Of a stretch of DNA of 64,000 nt, positions 1-10,951 are shown in pieces. Origin of the DNA: Mycolicibacterium frederiksbergense (lineage in GTDB: Bacteria > Actinomycetota > Actinomycetes > Mycobacteriales > Mycobacteriaceae); the NCBI RefSeq assembly GCF_012223425.1, contig NZ_CP038799.1, positions 930,001 through 994,000 of the forward strand. The letters are read 5' to 3'. Position 1 is the stretch's first letter; each line of letters starts with the position of its first letter. Under the pieces are notes generated by a model, which was not told where the DNA came from, did no database searches, and worked only from the letters and a program-made list of their open reading frames with translations. The translations under genes and the position numbers were made by a program.

Positions 1-1
1 G

Positions 2-577
2 CGGATCGACCTGATGTTCAACAACGCCGGCATCACCTGGGGCGGTGACACCGAACTGCTGACCCTGGACCAGTGGAACGCGATCATCGACGTCAACATC
101 CGCGGGGTTGTGCACGGGGTGGCGGCCGCCTACCCGGTGATGGTGCGACAGGGCCACGGCCACATCGTGAACACCGCGTCGATGGCGGGTCTGGCCGCCG
201 CCGGACAGATCACCAGCTATGTGATGAGCAAGCACGCCGTCGTGGGGCTCTCCCTGGCGCTGCGGTCCGAGGCCGCCGGCCGCGGGGTCGGGGTGCTGGC
301 CATCTGCCCGACCGCCGTCGAGACGCCGATCCTGGACAAGGGCTCGGTCGGCGGCTTCGTCGGCCGGGACTTCTACCGGATGGGCCAGCGCAGCACGAAG
401 TTTGCCTCAGCCGACGACCTGGCCGCCGACACCCTGCAAGCCATCGAAGGCAACAAGGCGCTGCTGGTCTGGCCACGGCAGGCGCGCATGGCGTGGCGAT
501 TCGCCCGCTACGCCCCGGGGCTGCTACAGCGCATGTCGATCGGGTTCGTCGCCAAACAGCGTGCGGCGCAGGGGTAA
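2..577 (+). CDS. Short-chain dehydrogenase/reductase, 5' end outside the window
   Basis: C-terminal part of an SDR-family NAD(P)-dependent oxidoreductase. The frame is open from the first bases, so the Rossmann N-terminus and the true start lie upstream. Visible SDR hallmarks are the NNAG motif near the beginning, a catalytic serine in NTASMAG, and the YxxxK pair in SYVMSKHA. It ends with a basic tail. It converges on lpqB, with 28 bp between the two stop codons; a short GGGGT/ACCCC hairpin (571-584) spans the stop and could terminate transcription. The substrate cannot be read from the sequence. The family is clear, the specific function is not. Confidence 0.85.
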   Translation, partial: RIDLMFNNAGITWGGDTELLTLDQWNAIIDVNIRGVVHGVAAAYPVMVRQGHGHIVNTASMAGLAAAGQITSYVMSKHAVVGLSLALRSEAAGRGVGVLAICPTAVETPILDKGSVGGFVGRDFYRMGQRSTKFASADDLAADTLQAIEGNKALLVWPRQARMAWRFARYAPGLLQRMSIGFVAKQRAAQG

Positions 578-605
578 CCACCCCGTCGCTTCGCTCGCCC
601 CAGGA

Positions 606-2378
606 TCAGCCCGGTAGCACCGGCAGCGCGCCGGCGATCATCAACGGCCGCACCTCCGACCAGGCGAGGTCATCGTCGGCCGCCGAACCGGACAGCTGCA
701 ACACCCCGCGCCGGTCGGCGACGTACACCGTCGACGGGTTCGCCGCCACCACCGTCACCGGGCCGGCCAGGTTCCCGCTGGGCCCGTCGGAGTTCACGCC
801 GTCGAGGTTGACGTAGGACACCGGATGGGCACCGTCGGTACGGGTGACCACGATGTCGTCGCCGGTGCGCCAGGACAGCGAGACCGCCGTGTCCCCCAGC
901 CCGAACCCGAGCCGGCGCGGGTAGGTCAGGGCGTACCCACCGCCGGGCGTCTGCTCCACCCCGGCCAGGATCACCCGCCCGTCGATCACCATGGCCGCCC
1001 GGGTGCCGTCGCGGGACAGCTGCAATTCGGTGATGGCGCCGGGGAACCTGGCCGACAGCGCAGTCGAGTCCACCGGGATGCGGGCGGGCTGCCCCGATGC
1101 GTCCTGCAACACCCGGACCACGTTGACGCCGTCGACCACGATCCAGATGGCATCGTCGAGCGACCAGCTGGGCCGGGTCAGGGTGCGGCCGTCCAGGGCC
1201 TGGCCGGCGGCACCGCCGATCGGGCCGATCCACAACGAGGACGCCATATCCGGCGCTCCCCGTCGCAACACCATCACCGAGGCCACTTCCTGCCCGGAAC
1301 GCGACAGCGCCGCCGACACCTGATCGGGCATCTGCCCGAACGGGCCCGGCACCCGGGGCGCACGCTGGCCGTCCAACGACACCAGCGATCCGCCCACCAG
1401 GGCGTGCAGGCCCGCGCCTGCGCCGTCGGCCGCACCCGGATCGGTGGCCGCCACGTCGGCGGTGTCCCAGCCCTCGGCGAAACGGTCATCGAGGGCCGTG
1501 CCGTCCACATTGATCACATACGGGCCGTTGATACCGGACCGCGACAGCGTCCAGATGATCTGCGCGGCAAGCAGTTGGCGGGTGTGCGGATCGGTCGTCG
1601 ACAGATTCTCCAGCTCGATGCGGGCACCGCCGTAGCCGCGGCCCACCCCGGTCTTGCCGCCGTCGGCGCGGGTCACGGGGCCGCGCAGCCGCAGTGGTGC
1701 GGCCAGCAGGTTGCGTACGGTGCGCGCCATCTCGGGTCGCGGTCCGGCGATCAGCTTGCTCATCAGTTCGGTGGCCAGCTGATCGGAATCGGCGACCGCG
1801 ACATAGCGGGGATCGGGCACCACGGTGTTTCCGGTGGGGTCGGTGAAGTAGAGGGTGTTGCGTTTGTAGGTCTGCTGAAACTGCTGCCAGTCCAGGAAGA
1901 CTCCGTTGGGCAGCCGGTCGATGCGCCAGCCTCCGGGGGTCTTCACCAGTTCGATCGGGCCGGGGTCCGGCAGCGCCCCTTCGGCCGTCTCGAACACCCC
2001 GAGCTCGGAGAGCGAGCCGAGGATGTCGGCCTGCATGCTCACCGTGACCAGGTCGGGCCGACGCGTCTCGGTGAAGACCACGCGGTCGATCAACAACGCG
2101 CTACCGGCGTCATCCCAGCCCCGCGAGGCGGATTCGGTGAGGAACTGCCGGGCGGCCAGGTGCCGGTTGGCGGGATCGGCGGTGGCCTTGAGGAATTCGC
2201 GCAACAGCACGTCGGGCTCCATACCGGGCGTCGGCGTGGGCAGGCTCGGCGGCGCGGGCCGGTCGACGGTCCCGATCGCTTGCGGCGCAGAGGAACTCGG
2301 CACTCCGGCGCAGCCGGCGGTGGTGACGGCGAGCACGGTGGCCACGGCCAGGCAGAAGGCCCTCACGGCGGGTGTCAT
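606..2378 (-). CDS. lpqB: Lipoprotein LpqB, MtrAB accessory
   Basis: 590-residue lipoprotein. The N-terminus is a signal peptide ending in a lipobox (VTTAGC), so it should be anchored on the outer face of the membrane. The middle carries a GerMN/sporulation-like domain and the C-terminal half resembles a beta-propeller, as in the mycobacterial LpqB family. In mycobacteria LpqB binds the extracellular part of MtrB and modulates signalling to MtrA; that role is known for the family and is inferred here from position. The start overlaps the mtrB stop by 4 bp, indicating translational coupling in the mtrA-mtrB-lpqB operon. Length agrees with the family. Confidence 0.95.
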   Translation of the reverse strand: MTPAVRAFCLAVATVLAVTTAGCAGVPSSSAPQAIGTVDRPAPPSLPTPTPGMEPDVLLREFLKATADPANRHLAARQFLTESASRGWDDAGSALLIDRVVFTETRRPDLVTVSMQADILGSLSELGVFETAEGALPDPGPIELVKTPGGWRIDRLPNGVFLDWQQFQQTYKRNTLYFTDPTGNTVVPDPRYVAVADSDQLATELMSKLIAGPRPEMARTVRNLLAAPLRLRGPVTRADGGKTGVGRGYGGARIELENLSTTDPHTRQLLAAQIIWTLSRSGINGPYVINVDGTALDDRFAEGWDTADVAATDPGAADGAGAGLHALVGGSLVSLDGQRAPRVPGPFGQMPDQVSAALSRSGQEVASVMVLRRGAPDMASSLWIGPIGGAAGQALDGRTLTRPSWSLDDAIWIVVDGVNVVRVLQDASGQPARIPVDSTALSARFPGAITELQLSRDGTRAAMVIDGRVILAGVEQTPGGGYALTYPRRLGFGLGDTAVSLSWRTGDDIVVTRTDGAHPVSYVNLDGVNSDGPSGNLAGPVTVVAANPSTVYVADRRGVLQLSGSAADDDLAWSEVRPLMIAGALPVLPG

Positions 2379-4054
2379 ACCCCCTCCGACTCACGGTCGC
2401 GCCGGAGCGCGGGATCCTTGACCCGCGCCTGCGGTCCGGTGGATCCGCCCGACAGCCCGGCCGGCTTGAGCGGCAACGGACTCGTGGTGACCTTGTGGCC
2501 GCGCACCAGCGGCAGGGTCAGCCGGAAACAGGCGCCCTTGCCCGGCTCACCCCACGCCTCCAGGCGGCCCTGGTGCAGCCGGGCGTCCTCGATGCTGATG
2601 GCCAGCCCCAGCCCGGTGCCCCCGGAGCGGCGGACCCGCGACGGATCGGAGCGCCAGAAGCGGCTGAATACCAGCTTTTCCTCGCCGGGACGCAGCCCGA
2701 CACCGTGATCGCGGACGGTGACGGCGACGGTGTCCTCGTCGGCGGCCATCCGGATCTCCACCGATTTGCGTTCGGCATGGTCGACGGCGTTGGCGATCAG
2801 GTTGCGCAGGATGCGTTCCACCCGGCGCGGATCGACCTCGGCGATCACCCCGTCGGTCGGCATGTCCACATCGAGCTGCACGCCGGCGTCGGCCGCAAGG
2901 TGACCGACGTTGTCCAGGGCGCTCTGCACGGTGGAACGTAGATCGACCGCCTCCACCGCCAGTTCGGCGACACCGGCATCGTGGCGGGAGATCTCCAGCA
3001 GGTCGGCCAGCAGCGTCTCGAAGCGGTCGAGTTCGTTGACCATCAGTTCGGTCGAGCGGCGCAGCGCCGGATCCAGCTCGTCGCTGTGGTCGTGGATCAG
3101 GTCGGCGGCCATCCGCACCGTGGTCAGCGGGGTGCGCAGCTCATGGCTGACATCGGAGGTGAAGCGGCGCTGCAGGTTTCCGAACTCTTCGAGCTGGGTG
3201 ATCTGACGGGACAGGCTCTCGGCCATGTCGTTGAAGGAGACCGCCAGCCGCGCCATGTCGTCCTCACCGCGCACCGGCATGCGTTCGGTCAGATGCCCCT
3301 CGGCGAAGCGTTCGGCGATCCTGGATGCCGAGCGCACCGGCAACACGATCTGGCGGGCCACCAGCAGAGCGATCGCGGCCAGCAGCCCGAGCAGCACGAT
3401 GCCACCGGTGACCATCGTGCCGCGCACCAGGGCGATGGTGGATTCCTCGTTGTTCAGCGGGAAGATCAGGTACAGCTCAAGATTGGTGACCGACGAGGTG
3501 CTGGGACTTCCGACGATCAGCGCCGGCCCGGAGAACCCGTCGGTGTGCACGGTCGCGTACTGGTAACTGACCTGCCCGGCCTGCACGAAGTCGCGCAGCG
3601 CCTCAGGCACCTGCTGGACCGGGCCCGCGGCGGTGGCCGCGCGGGGACCGTCGCCGGGGACGACGAGCACCGCGTCGTAGGCGCCGGCGAGTCCCGGCCC
3701 GGAGTCCGCCTTGCGATCGATGAGGGTGTTGCGGGCCAGTTGCAGGCTGCTGTCCAGCGAGCGGGTCTCCTCACCGCCGACGATGCCGCCCACGGTGTCG
3801 CGGGCACGCTCGATTTCCTCGGTGGCGGCGCGCACCTTGACTTCCAGGATGCGGTCGGTGATCTGGCTGGTCAGCACGAAGCCGAGCACCATGATGACCA
3901 CGAGTGAGAGTCCCAGCGTCAGGGACACCACCCGCAATTGCAGCGACCGGCGCCAGGCGTAGCTGACCGCACGGCCCACCGCGCCCAACCCGCGCAGCAT
4001 CGGGGACGGGCCTCGGAAACGGCTACGGACCCGGCGTCGCGTACCCCAGATCAC
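2375..4054 (-). CDS. mtrB: Sensor histidine kinase MtrB
   Basis: 559-residue membrane kinase partnering MtrA. Order of domains: a first membrane segment at about residues 40-63, an extracellular region to about 205, a second segment at about 210-233, a HAMP domain, the dimerisation/phosphoacceptor helix with H304 in the sequence SHELRTPL, then the ATPase domain with the N box (LIANAVDH) and a GTGLGLAIS glycine motif. The phosphoacceptor histidine matches the position expected for mycobacterial MtrB (about 305). The gene lies 28 bp after mtrA and overlaps lpqB by 4 bp. The MtrAB system controls cell division and envelope genes in mycobacteria. Confidence 0.97.
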   Translation of the reverse strand: MIWGTRRRVRSRFRGPSPMLRGLGAVGRAVSYAWRRSLQLRVVSLTLGLSLVVIMVLGFVLTSQITDRILEVKVRAATEEIERARDTVGGIVGGEETRSLDSSLQLARNTLIDRKADSGPGLAGAYDAVLVVPGDGPRAATAAGPVQQVPEALRDFVQAGQVSYQYATVHTDGFSGPALIVGSPSTSSVTNLELYLIFPLNNEESTIALVRGTMVTGGIVLLGLLAAIALLVARQIVLPVRSASRIAERFAEGHLTERMPVRGEDDMARLAVSFNDMAESLSRQITQLEEFGNLQRRFTSDVSHELRTPLTTVRMAADLIHDHSDELDPALRRSTELMVNELDRFETLLADLLEISRHDAGVAELAVEAVDLRSTVQSALDNVGHLAADAGVQLDVDMPTDGVIAEVDPRRVERILRNLIANAVDHAERKSVEIRMAADEDTVAVTVRDHGVGLRPGEEKLVFSRFWRSDPSRVRRSGGTGLGLAISIEDARLHQGRLEAWGEPGKGACFRLTLPLVRGHKVTTSPLPLKPAGLSGGSTGPQARVKDPALRRDRESEGV

Positions 4055-4082
4055 GAGCGCCGCCCGACCGCGGGCCCACCGA

Positions 4083-4769
4083 TCACGGAGGTCCGGCCTT
4101 GTATCCCACTCCTCGAACGGTCAACACCACCTGCGGGTTCTCCGGGTCGGTCTCGACCTTGGCCCGAAGCCGCTGGACATGCACGTTCACCAACCGGGTG
4201 TCCGCGGGATGCCGGTAGCCCCACACCTGCTCGAGCAGCACATCACGAGTGAACACCTGACGCGGTTTGCGCGCCAGTGCCACCAGCAGGTCGAACTCCA
4301 GCGGTGTCAGCGAAATCTGCTCACCGGCGCGGGTGACCTTGTGCGCGGGCACATCGATCTCGATGTCATGGATGGACAGCATCTCGGCGGGCTCGTCGTC
4401 GTTGCGCCGCAACCGGGCCCGCACCCGGGCCACCAGTTCCTTCGGCTTGAACGGCTTCATCACGTAGTCGTCGGCACCGGATTCCAGCCCGAGGACCACG
4501 TCGACGGTGTCGGTCTTGGCGGTCAGCATCACGATCGGCACACCGGAGTCGGCGCGCAGCACGCGGCACACGTCGATACCGTTCATGCCCGGCAGCATCA
4601 GGTCGAGCAGCACCAGATCGGGCCGCAATTCACGGACGGCGGTCAGCGCCTGGGTGCCGTCTCCGATGACCGCGGTGTCGAAGCCCTCCCCGCGCAGCAC
4701 GATGGTGAGCATCTCAGCCAGCGAGGGATCGTCATCGACGACCAGGATCCGTTGCCTCATGGTGACCAT
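4083..4769 (-). CDS. mtrA: Response regulator MtrA
   Basis: 228-residue OmpR/PhoB-type response regulator. The receiver domain has the acidic triad (VDDD near residue 11), the phosphoacceptor D56 in [10 protein letters not shown], and the conserved lysine in MKPFKPKE. The C-terminal winged helix carries [12 protein letters not shown] and GVGYKAGPP. The frame stays open to 5105, but residues upstream of MVTMRQR are low-complexity readthrough of the tmk region; starting at 4769 gives exactly the usual family length of 228. It binds DNA to control replication, division and wall genes. It is the first gene of mtrA-mtrB-lpqB. Confidence 0.97.
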   Translation of the reverse strand: MVTMRQRILVVDDDPSLAEMLTIVLRGEGFDTAVIGDGTQALTAVRELRPDLVLLDLMLPGMNGIDVCRVLRADSGVPIVMLTAKTDTVDVVLGLESGADDYVMKPFKPKELVARVRARLRRNDDEPAEMLSIHDIEIDVPAHKVTRAGEQISLTPLEFDLLVALARKPRQVFTRDVLLEQVWGYRHPADTRLVNVHVQRLRAKVETDPENPQVVLTVRGVGYKAGPP

Positions 4770-4842
4770 GGTGTCACCACAAGGCGACAAAACCGGGGTG
4801 CCACGCGGGTGTCTCGGGGTTATCCGCCGAGCGTCGTCGCGG

Positions 4843-5466
4843 CTAGAACTGCGCGGCAAGCTCCGCCGGGTCGACATCCGGGGGCACGACCACCCACGCA
4901 CCCGCCCAGTTCGCGGCCGCCAGGCCCGCATAGGCCGCGGCGGTCCGCTGCTGCAGGCCGCGATCGCGTTCATACGCGTCGCGTGCCCGGTCGGCGTCCT
5001 GCTCCGCACGGTTGCGCGCGCGCTGGTCGGCCTGCTCGACCGAAACGTCGAGCAGCAGTTGAAAATCCGGCTTGGGCAACCCGAACCTGCCGAACTCCAG
5101 GGCATACACCCAGTCGACGACCTCGCCCTCGATGCCCTGATTCAGGCGGGCCGCGCTGTAGGCGGCGTTGGAGGCAACGTAGCGGTCCAGGATCACGACG
5201 TCGTGGCCGACCGACAGCCGCTCGACGTCGTCCCTCGCGCCGGCGCGGTCCAGCGCGAACAGCGTCGCCATCGCGTACACCGAATCGGTGAGATCGCCAT
5301 GCGCACCGTGCAGCGCCTCGGCCGCCAGGTCGGCGTGCACCGATGCGCCGTAGCGCGGGAAGGCCAGGGTGGCGACCGACTTCCCGCCGGCCTCCAACGC
5401 CGCGCGCAGCCCGTCGGTCAACGTGCGCTTACCGGCACCATCCAGGCCTTCGATCACAATCAGCAC
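4843..5466 (-). CDS. tmk: Thymidylate kinase
   Basis: 207 residues; phosphorylates dTMP to dTDP with ATP in the cytoplasm, an essential step in dTTP synthesis. The P-loop is at the N-terminus (GLDGAGKRT), followed by the DRY-type motif (LDRYVASNAAYSAARLN) that contacts the nucleotide. Length is close to the mycobacterial enzyme (about 214). It lies between sahH and mtrA as in M. tuberculosis (Rv3247c), 73 bp upstream of mtrA, and 9 bp after the stop of the TPR protein gene, so it may be cotranscribed with it. Confidence 0.95.
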   Translation of the reverse strand: MLIVIEGLDGAGKRTLTDGLRAALEAGGKSVATLAFPRYGASVHADLAAEALHGAHGDLTDSVYAMATLFALDRAGARDDVERLSVGHDVVILDRYVASNAAYSAARLNQGIEGEVVDWVYALEFGRFGLPKPDFQLLLDVSVEQADQRARNRAEQDADRARDAYERDRGLQQRTAAAYAGLAAANWAGAWVVVPPDVDPAELAAQF

Positions 5467-5475
5467 GCTGCGAGC

Positions 5476-6291
5476 CTAAGCGCCGGTCATCCAGCCCAGC
5501 ACCGTCAGGCCCACCATGCCGATCAGCAGCAAGGGCCCGGCGACGCCGGCCAGACTCGGCGCGCCGACGGCGGTGACCAGACCGGCGATGACGGCCACGG
5601 CCAGGAATGCAAGACGCACGCCGAGAAGTAACTGCTTGCGCAGCACCACTCGCAGTGCCGGTGCGGGCACCGTACGGAAGGTCCAGACGATCGCGGTGAT
5701 CAACGGCAGCGTCAGCATGACGGCGAGCACTCGGGGCAACAAGGACGGCAATCCCTCGTCATACATCGCTGTCACCACGATCAGCGCCGCAGCCAGCAGG
5801 ACCACCGACGCCGTCGCCCAGCGCAATACCCGGGTGACCGCCAGGGTGATGTTCCCCAGCGCCAGCGGCGCCAGGCCAGGGTCCAGCCGACCGGCCTCCA
5901 GCAGCCCACGCACCGCCTCGGTGGCGGTGCCCATCCGCAGTCTGTTGACCGCCAGATTGTGCACCGCCAGCGCATGTTCGGGCTGCAGGCGCAGCGCCTG
6001 CAGGTAGTCGGCCTCGGCTTCATGGGCACCGGACAAGGAGCGCCGCAGATCCCCGCGCAGCACGAGCGCATCCGGGAAGGCCGGACTCAACCGCAACGCC
6101 TCATCGACGACCGCCAAGGCGTCGCCGTCGCGCCCGGACTCGCGCAGCAGGCTGGCGTAGGTGTACTGCGCCAGAGCCGAATCGGGATGGGCGGTGGCCG
6201 TCTGCCAGGCCAATGTCAGCGCCTCGGCCACCCGGCCCTGCCCATACAGCACAAGCGCCTGTGATCCCAATGCGGCGACATCGCCCGACAT
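5476..6291 (-). CDS. TPR-repeat protein with C-terminal membrane segments
   Basis: 271-residue protein of unknown function. Residues about 5-130 form three to four tetratricopeptide-like helical pairs (for example ALAQYTYASLLRESGRDGDA and the following ALRLSPAFPDA), which normally mediate protein contacts. The C-terminal half contains four to five hydrophobic segments (from about 150 onward), so the TPR part is probably tethered to the membrane. I start it at 6291 because an SD-like AGGGGGG lies directly upstream; a longer open frame to 6357 exists but begins with unlikely sequence. It is 9 bp from tmk and on the same strand. The name rests on repeat structure only. Confidence 0.75.
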   Translation of the reverse strand: MSGDVAALGSQALVLYGQGRVAEALTLAWQTATAHPDSALAQYTYASLLRESGRDGDALAVVDEALRLSPAFPDALVLRGDLRRSLSGAHEAEADYLQALRLQPEHALAVHNLAVNRLRMGTATEAVRGLLEAGRLDPGLAPLALGNITLAVTRVLRWATASVVLLAAALIVVTAMYDEGLPSLLPRVLAVMLTLPLITAIVWTFRTVPAPALRVVLRKQLLLGVRLAFLAVAVIAGLVTAVGAPSLAGVAGPLLLIGMVGLTVLGWMTGA

Positions 6292-6363
6292 ATCCCCCCT
6301 TGCCCCACGCGCAGAAGGTGACGGGTAATCACCCCGATCCCGCCACCGACAACACATTCGACC

Positions 6364-7671
6364 TTAGAACTGCCCGCAGTTCGGTGCCGTCGGCACCCCG
6401 TTGAACCGGTCGGCGACCCACTGCAAGGCCGGTTCACCATCGACCGCCATCGGCAGCGCGTGGTTGATCACCAGCTTGTTGAAGATCGGCGGACCCTCGT
6501 TGGTGCGGAACTCGATATCGCTGCCCTTGGCGCACCAGTCCTTGCCGAGTTGCACCACCGGCGCATAGGGCACCAGCGGGTCATAGCGGTTGCTGTTGAG
6601 CAGCACCGGGGCATTGGGTTTCAGCGTGCCGAGCTTCTGCAGATCGAAGATCCCGCGGAACTGCGGGTCGTTCAACAACTCCGGGATCGGATGGTTGAAG
6701 TAGGGCTGCAGGTGCCGGAACATGAACTTCGTGACCGTCTCCCCGACACACTGATCCCTGGTCTTGTCGACGAAGTCCATCCCGCGCGGGGTGAGCAGCG
6801 CCCGGATCTTGGGCGCGGCCTCCGGGTAGCCCTGCATGACGCTGTTGAGCGCGTAGCCGATCACCCCGACCAGCGCGCTGCCGTCGGCGTACGGGATCAG
6901 GTCGACAAGGTCGGCGGGCGGAGCGCCCGCGTAGGTGCCGACGACATTGAGTTCGGGCGCGTAGGCCGACGCCAGTTCGGCGGCCGAACCGGCTGCCCCG
7001 CCGCCCTGCGAGTAGCCCCAGAAGGCAACGGGCCCACCGGGTGTCAGCGAAGTGCCCGGCAACTTGCCAGCGGCTCGCGCCGCGTCGAGCATGGCGTGCC
7101 CCTGCGACAGCCGGTTGACGTAGGTATGCGTCGTACCGATGGTGCCCAGACCCTCGTAGTCGGTCATCAGGACCGCAAACCCGCGGTTCACCATGGTGTT
7201 CACGAACCCGGACTCGTAGTTGACCATGATGTCCAGATATGGCGACCAGTGGATGCCCTGGTTGAACTGCCGCGACGGTGCGCACTGGTCGCCCTGCCCC
7301 TGCGTTCCGGGACCGAACACGATCAGCGGGCGCGGGCCCTGTCCCGGCCAGGAGTTGAACGGCTCGAAGTAGGTGCCGGTGACCACATTCGGATTGCCTC
7401 GGCCGTCCGTGCTGCGGTACATGACGCGCGTGCCAGTGGCGTTGAGCCTACCGATCTGACCGGACGGCTCGATCACCAATCGGGACGGCTCGGTGCGCAC
7501 CAGATCACCCGGCGGAACGTCCGGCAACGGATTCGGTGGTGTGTAGAACGCGGTGTACTCGTCCTCGTTGTAGTACGGATACCAGTCGTCGGCATGCGCC
7601 AAACCAGTTGTGAGACAACTGATGACAAACCCCAAAGACACTACGACGAACACAGCCCCGGCCCGAATCAC
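6364..7671 (-). CDS. Secreted LIP-family lipase
   Basis: 435-residue alpha/beta hydrolase of the secretory lipase family (Candida antarctica lipase A-like, PF03583). It begins with an uncleaved-to-AxA signal peptide (ending LAHADDW), so it should be exported. The nucleophile lies in GYSQGGG, with candidate acid and histidine in NRYDPLVPY and the later INHALPM. Such enzymes hydrolyse acyl esters; the substrate is unknown. It is transcribed alone with 156 bp upstream. Four more members of this family occur at 38.5-48 kb, but this copy is more divergent from them (for example it keeps the DQCAPS cysteine region and lacks their C-terminal KGH motif). Confidence 0.9.
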   Translation of the reverse strand: MIRAGAVFVVVSLGFVISCLTTGLAHADDWYPYYNEDEYTAFYTPPNPLPDVPPGDLVRTEPSRLVIEPSGQIGRLNATGTRVMYRSTDGRGNPNVVTGTYFEPFNSWPGQGPRPLIVFGPGTQGQGDQCAPSRQFNQGIHWSPYLDIMVNYESGFVNTMVNRGFAVLMTDYEGLGTIGTTHTYVNRLSQGHAMLDAARAAGKLPGTSLTPGGPVAFWGYSQGGGAAGSAAELASAYAPELNVVGTYAGAPPADLVDLIPYADGSALVGVIGYALNSVMQGYPEAAPKIRALLTPRGMDFVDKTRDQCVGETVTKFMFRHLQPYFNHPIPELLNDPQFRGIFDLQKLGTLKPNAPVLLNSNRYDPLVPYAPVVQLGKDWCAKGSDIEFRTNEGPPIFNKLVINHALPMAVDGEPALQWVADRFNGVPTAPNCGQF

Positions 7672-7827
7672 TACCGGACAGTAACAAACAGGTAGCCGAA
7701 TGGCTACGAATTCCTCACGTTTCGTTTTGCCGCCGAGGTGTAACGCCCACTGTCGGGATTTGCCCAGAGTTCGGATCCAAAGGCAAGCAGACCATACACC
7801 AGCTACCGAAGTGTCGAACCGAACTGC

Positions 7828-8295
7828 TCAGTCGAGGCTGGTCGCCTGCAGCACGAGAGTGGCCGTGGCGCGGTCCAGGAACGCGTACGTGCTGGTGGAA
7901 TCGGAGGAGAACCCCGCGTCGAGAAGTTCGCCGGTGAGGAACGGGCCGGGCGGCACCTCGGCCGACAGTGCGTTTTGAACCTTGGGCGCGCGACCGGTGT
8001 CGGTCGGCTCGAACTGGGTCACCATCGCGTCGGCCACGGCCGGCGACAGCGTCACGACGGCGTCCGTGAAGCGCGCGCCGGCGTCTCCGGCTGCCGGGTC
8101 CCCCCACTGCAGCCAGGCCACCGAGACCGGTGCGCCGATACCGGGAAACACCTCAACCAGACCGGGGATGTCGCGGTGGACGTCGGTCGGCGGGGGTGGC
8201 GACTCCGGAGCTGCCACCTCCTGCGACGGCGCGGAACAGCCGATTGCCACGGCGGCACCGAGTGCCGCCGTGGCAATACCGCGCAGGATCCGCAC
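7828..8295 (-). CDS. Small putative lipoprotein downstream of sahH
   Basis: 155 residues from a GTG at 8295, only 5 bp after the sahH stop. The N-terminus is a short basic stretch, a hydrophobic core and a lipobox-like AVAIGC followed by SAPSQEV, so it is predicted to be an acylated exported protein. The mature part has no motif I recognise. A longer open frame extends into sahH, but it is arginine-rich antisense-like sequence and is rejected. No good ribosome binding site is visible, so translation is probably coupled to sahH. Function unknown; coding status is supported by the signal sequence and sensible composition. Confidence 0.65.
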   Translation of the reverse strand: MRILRGIATAALGAAVAIGCSAPSQEVAAPESPPPPTDVHRDIPGLVEVFPGIGAPVSVAWLQWGDPAAGDAGARFTDAVVTLSPAVADAMVTQFEPTDTGRAPKVQNALSAEVPPGPFLTGELLDAGFSSDSTSTYAFLDRATATLVLQATSLD

Positions 8296-8300
8296 GGTGA

Positions 8301-9761
<1,461 letters not shown>

Positions 9762-9811
9762 GTGGATAGAGCCCCTTAGTTCATCGTCGTTCGAATCAGT
9801 GTTGCCCAGCT

Positions 9812-9825
9812 CGCACAGCTGTGCG
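9812..9825. promoter_or_regulatory. 14-bp perfect palindrome upstream of sahH
   Basis: CGCACAGCTGTGCG is a perfect inverted repeat located 51-64 bp upstream of the sahH start, in the 123-bp gap after the TetR gene. It could be a protein binding site or form part of a leader hairpin. No regulator is assigned. Confidence 0.4.
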
Positions 9826-9884
9826 CGGGCGACACCGGTGGCCTGCGGGCTCGCGGGACAGGCACTTCTTCAGCGCTCTGCCAG

Positions 9885-10517
9885 CTACCGGGTGTCTATG
9901 ACACCGTACCGCTCTGCGAACGGCGTCATCAGCCTGGCCAGATCCATGGCCACATCGTGGTCGGCTTCCGGTGGCATGGAGACATAGCTCATCGCCAGGC
10001 GGACGATGGCGCGGGCCAGCACCCCGGCGTCCTCGTCGGAGGCCTTCATCCAGCTGTTCTGGAAGGTCTCGGTCAGCCGTTGCGAGCACCGGGTGATGAT
10101 CGGACCGCTGTCGGTGGTGATGATCTGCAGTAGATCGGGCTTCGAGGTCCCGGTCAGCAGTGATATCACCAGTGGGTCGGCCGCGGACTCGGTGAAGAAG
10201 TCCCGGAAACCCTGCAGGAAGGCGGCATAGACGTCGCCGACGTTCTCGTTGATGGCGCCGTGGATCTGGTCGACCAGTCGATCGGCCAGCCGCAGGGCGT
10301 ACCCCTCAGCCAGGCCCTGCCGCGATCCGAACTCGTTATAGATGGTCTGACGGCTGATGCCGGCCGCCCGTGCCACATCGGTGAGGGTGATCGAGGACCA
10401 GTCCCGGACCAGCAGCATGTCTCGCATGCCGTCGAGGATCGAGTCCCGCAACAGCACCCGCGAAGCCTCGGCGTAGGGCACACGCTGCGCCATACGACGG
10501 GGCGAGGGTGCGCTCAT
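9885..10517 (-). CDS. TetR-family regulator of the alkane hydroxylase operon
   Basis: 210-residue TetR-type repressor. The N-terminal helix-turn-helix is at about residues 42-66 (LTDVARAAGISRQTIYNEFGS); the rest is the ligand-binding helical domain. The start at 10517 gives the length of the M. tuberculosis neighbour Rv3249c (about 211); the frame runs on to 10625 but without protein-like sequence. It is the last gene of alkB-rubA-rubB-tetR, the arrangement seen for AlkX in other actinobacteria, where the protein senses fatty acids and represses its own operon. That role is inferred here. The palindrome at 12226-12246 is the obvious candidate operator. Confidence 0.88.
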   Translation of the reverse strand: MSAPSPRRMAQRVPYAEASRVLLRDSILDGMRDMLLVRDWSSITLTDVARAAGISRQTIYNEFGSRQGLAEGYALRLADRLVDQIHGAINENVGDVYAAFLQGFRDFFTESAADPLVISLLTGTSKPDLLQIITTDSGPIITRCSQRLTETFQNSWMKASDEDAGVLARAIVRLAMSYVSMPPEADHDVAMDLARLMTPFAERYGVIDTR

Positions 10518-10558
10518 AGCCGCGACCCTATAGCTTCGCGGGGCTCTTGCGGCGAGTG

Positions 10559-10738
10559 TCACGGCCGTGCGACCTCGATCATCTCGAAATCGGTTTTGGC
10601 CGCGCCACAGTCCGGGCAGCTCCAATCCTCGGGGATGTCATCCCATCGGGTGCCCGGGGCGATGCCGTCTTCCGGCCAGCCCTTCTCCTCGTCGTACTCG
10701 AATCCGCACTGCACGCAGACGAACAGTTTGTAGTCCAT
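10559..10738 (-). CDS. rubB: Rubredoxin, second of a pair
   Basis: 59-residue rubredoxin, too short for many gene finders. It has the two iron-binding cysteine pairs, CVQCG near the N-terminus and CPDCG near the C-terminus, and the conserved core WDDIPEDW. Rubredoxins pass single electrons from rubredoxin reductase to AlkB. It lies 30 bp after rubA and 41 bp before tetR, all on one strand. The presence of two rubredoxin genes after alkB matches M. tuberculosis Rv3250c-Rv3252c. Confidence 0.93.
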   Translation of the reverse strand: MDYKLFVCVQCGFEYDEEKGWPEDGIAPGTRWDDIPEDWSCPDCGAAKTDFEMIEVARP

Positions 10739-10768
10739 GTTCGGGATTCCTCTCTGATCTGGACGGTT

Positions 10769-10951
10769 CTATTTCCTGTCGCTTCGCTCGCCGTGGACCT
10801 CGAAGTCGACCTTCTCGCGGACCGCACAGTCCGGACAGGGCCACTCATCAGGAATGTCAGACCACATCGTGCCGGCCGGAAAGCCCTCGCGCGGAGCACC
10901 TTTGGACTCGTCGTAGACGAAATCGCAGCCGGGGCAGCGGTAGGCGGTCAC
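10769..10951 (-). CDS. rubA: Rubredoxin, first of a pair
   Basis: 60-residue rubredoxin with cysteine pairs CPGC and CPDC that bind one iron, and the family core WSDIPDEWPCPDC. It should act as electron carrier to the alkane monooxygenase encoded just upstream. The start overlaps the alkB stop by 4 bp (translational coupling). It differs from the second rubredoxin mainly in the basic C-terminal tail (HGERSDRK). Confidence 0.95.
   Translation of the reverse strand: MTAYRCPGCDFVYDESKGAPREGFPAGTMWSDIPDEWPCPDCAVREKVDFEVHGERSDRK

Noticed and set aside
571..601. GTCGCTTCGCTCG-type sequence also seen near 10777 as a repeat family
   Set aside because: Short motif common in high-GC mycobacterial DNA; too short to call a repeat element.
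825..2708. 627-residue open frame on the plus strand antisense to lpqB/mtrB
   Set aside because: Repetitive Gly/Arg/His composition, no motif, and fully opposite to two well-supported genes; a shadow of high-GC codon use.
4770..5105. N-terminal extension of MtrA in the open frame
   Set aside because: Overlaps tmk antisense, low complexity, and would make MtrA far longer than the family length of 228.
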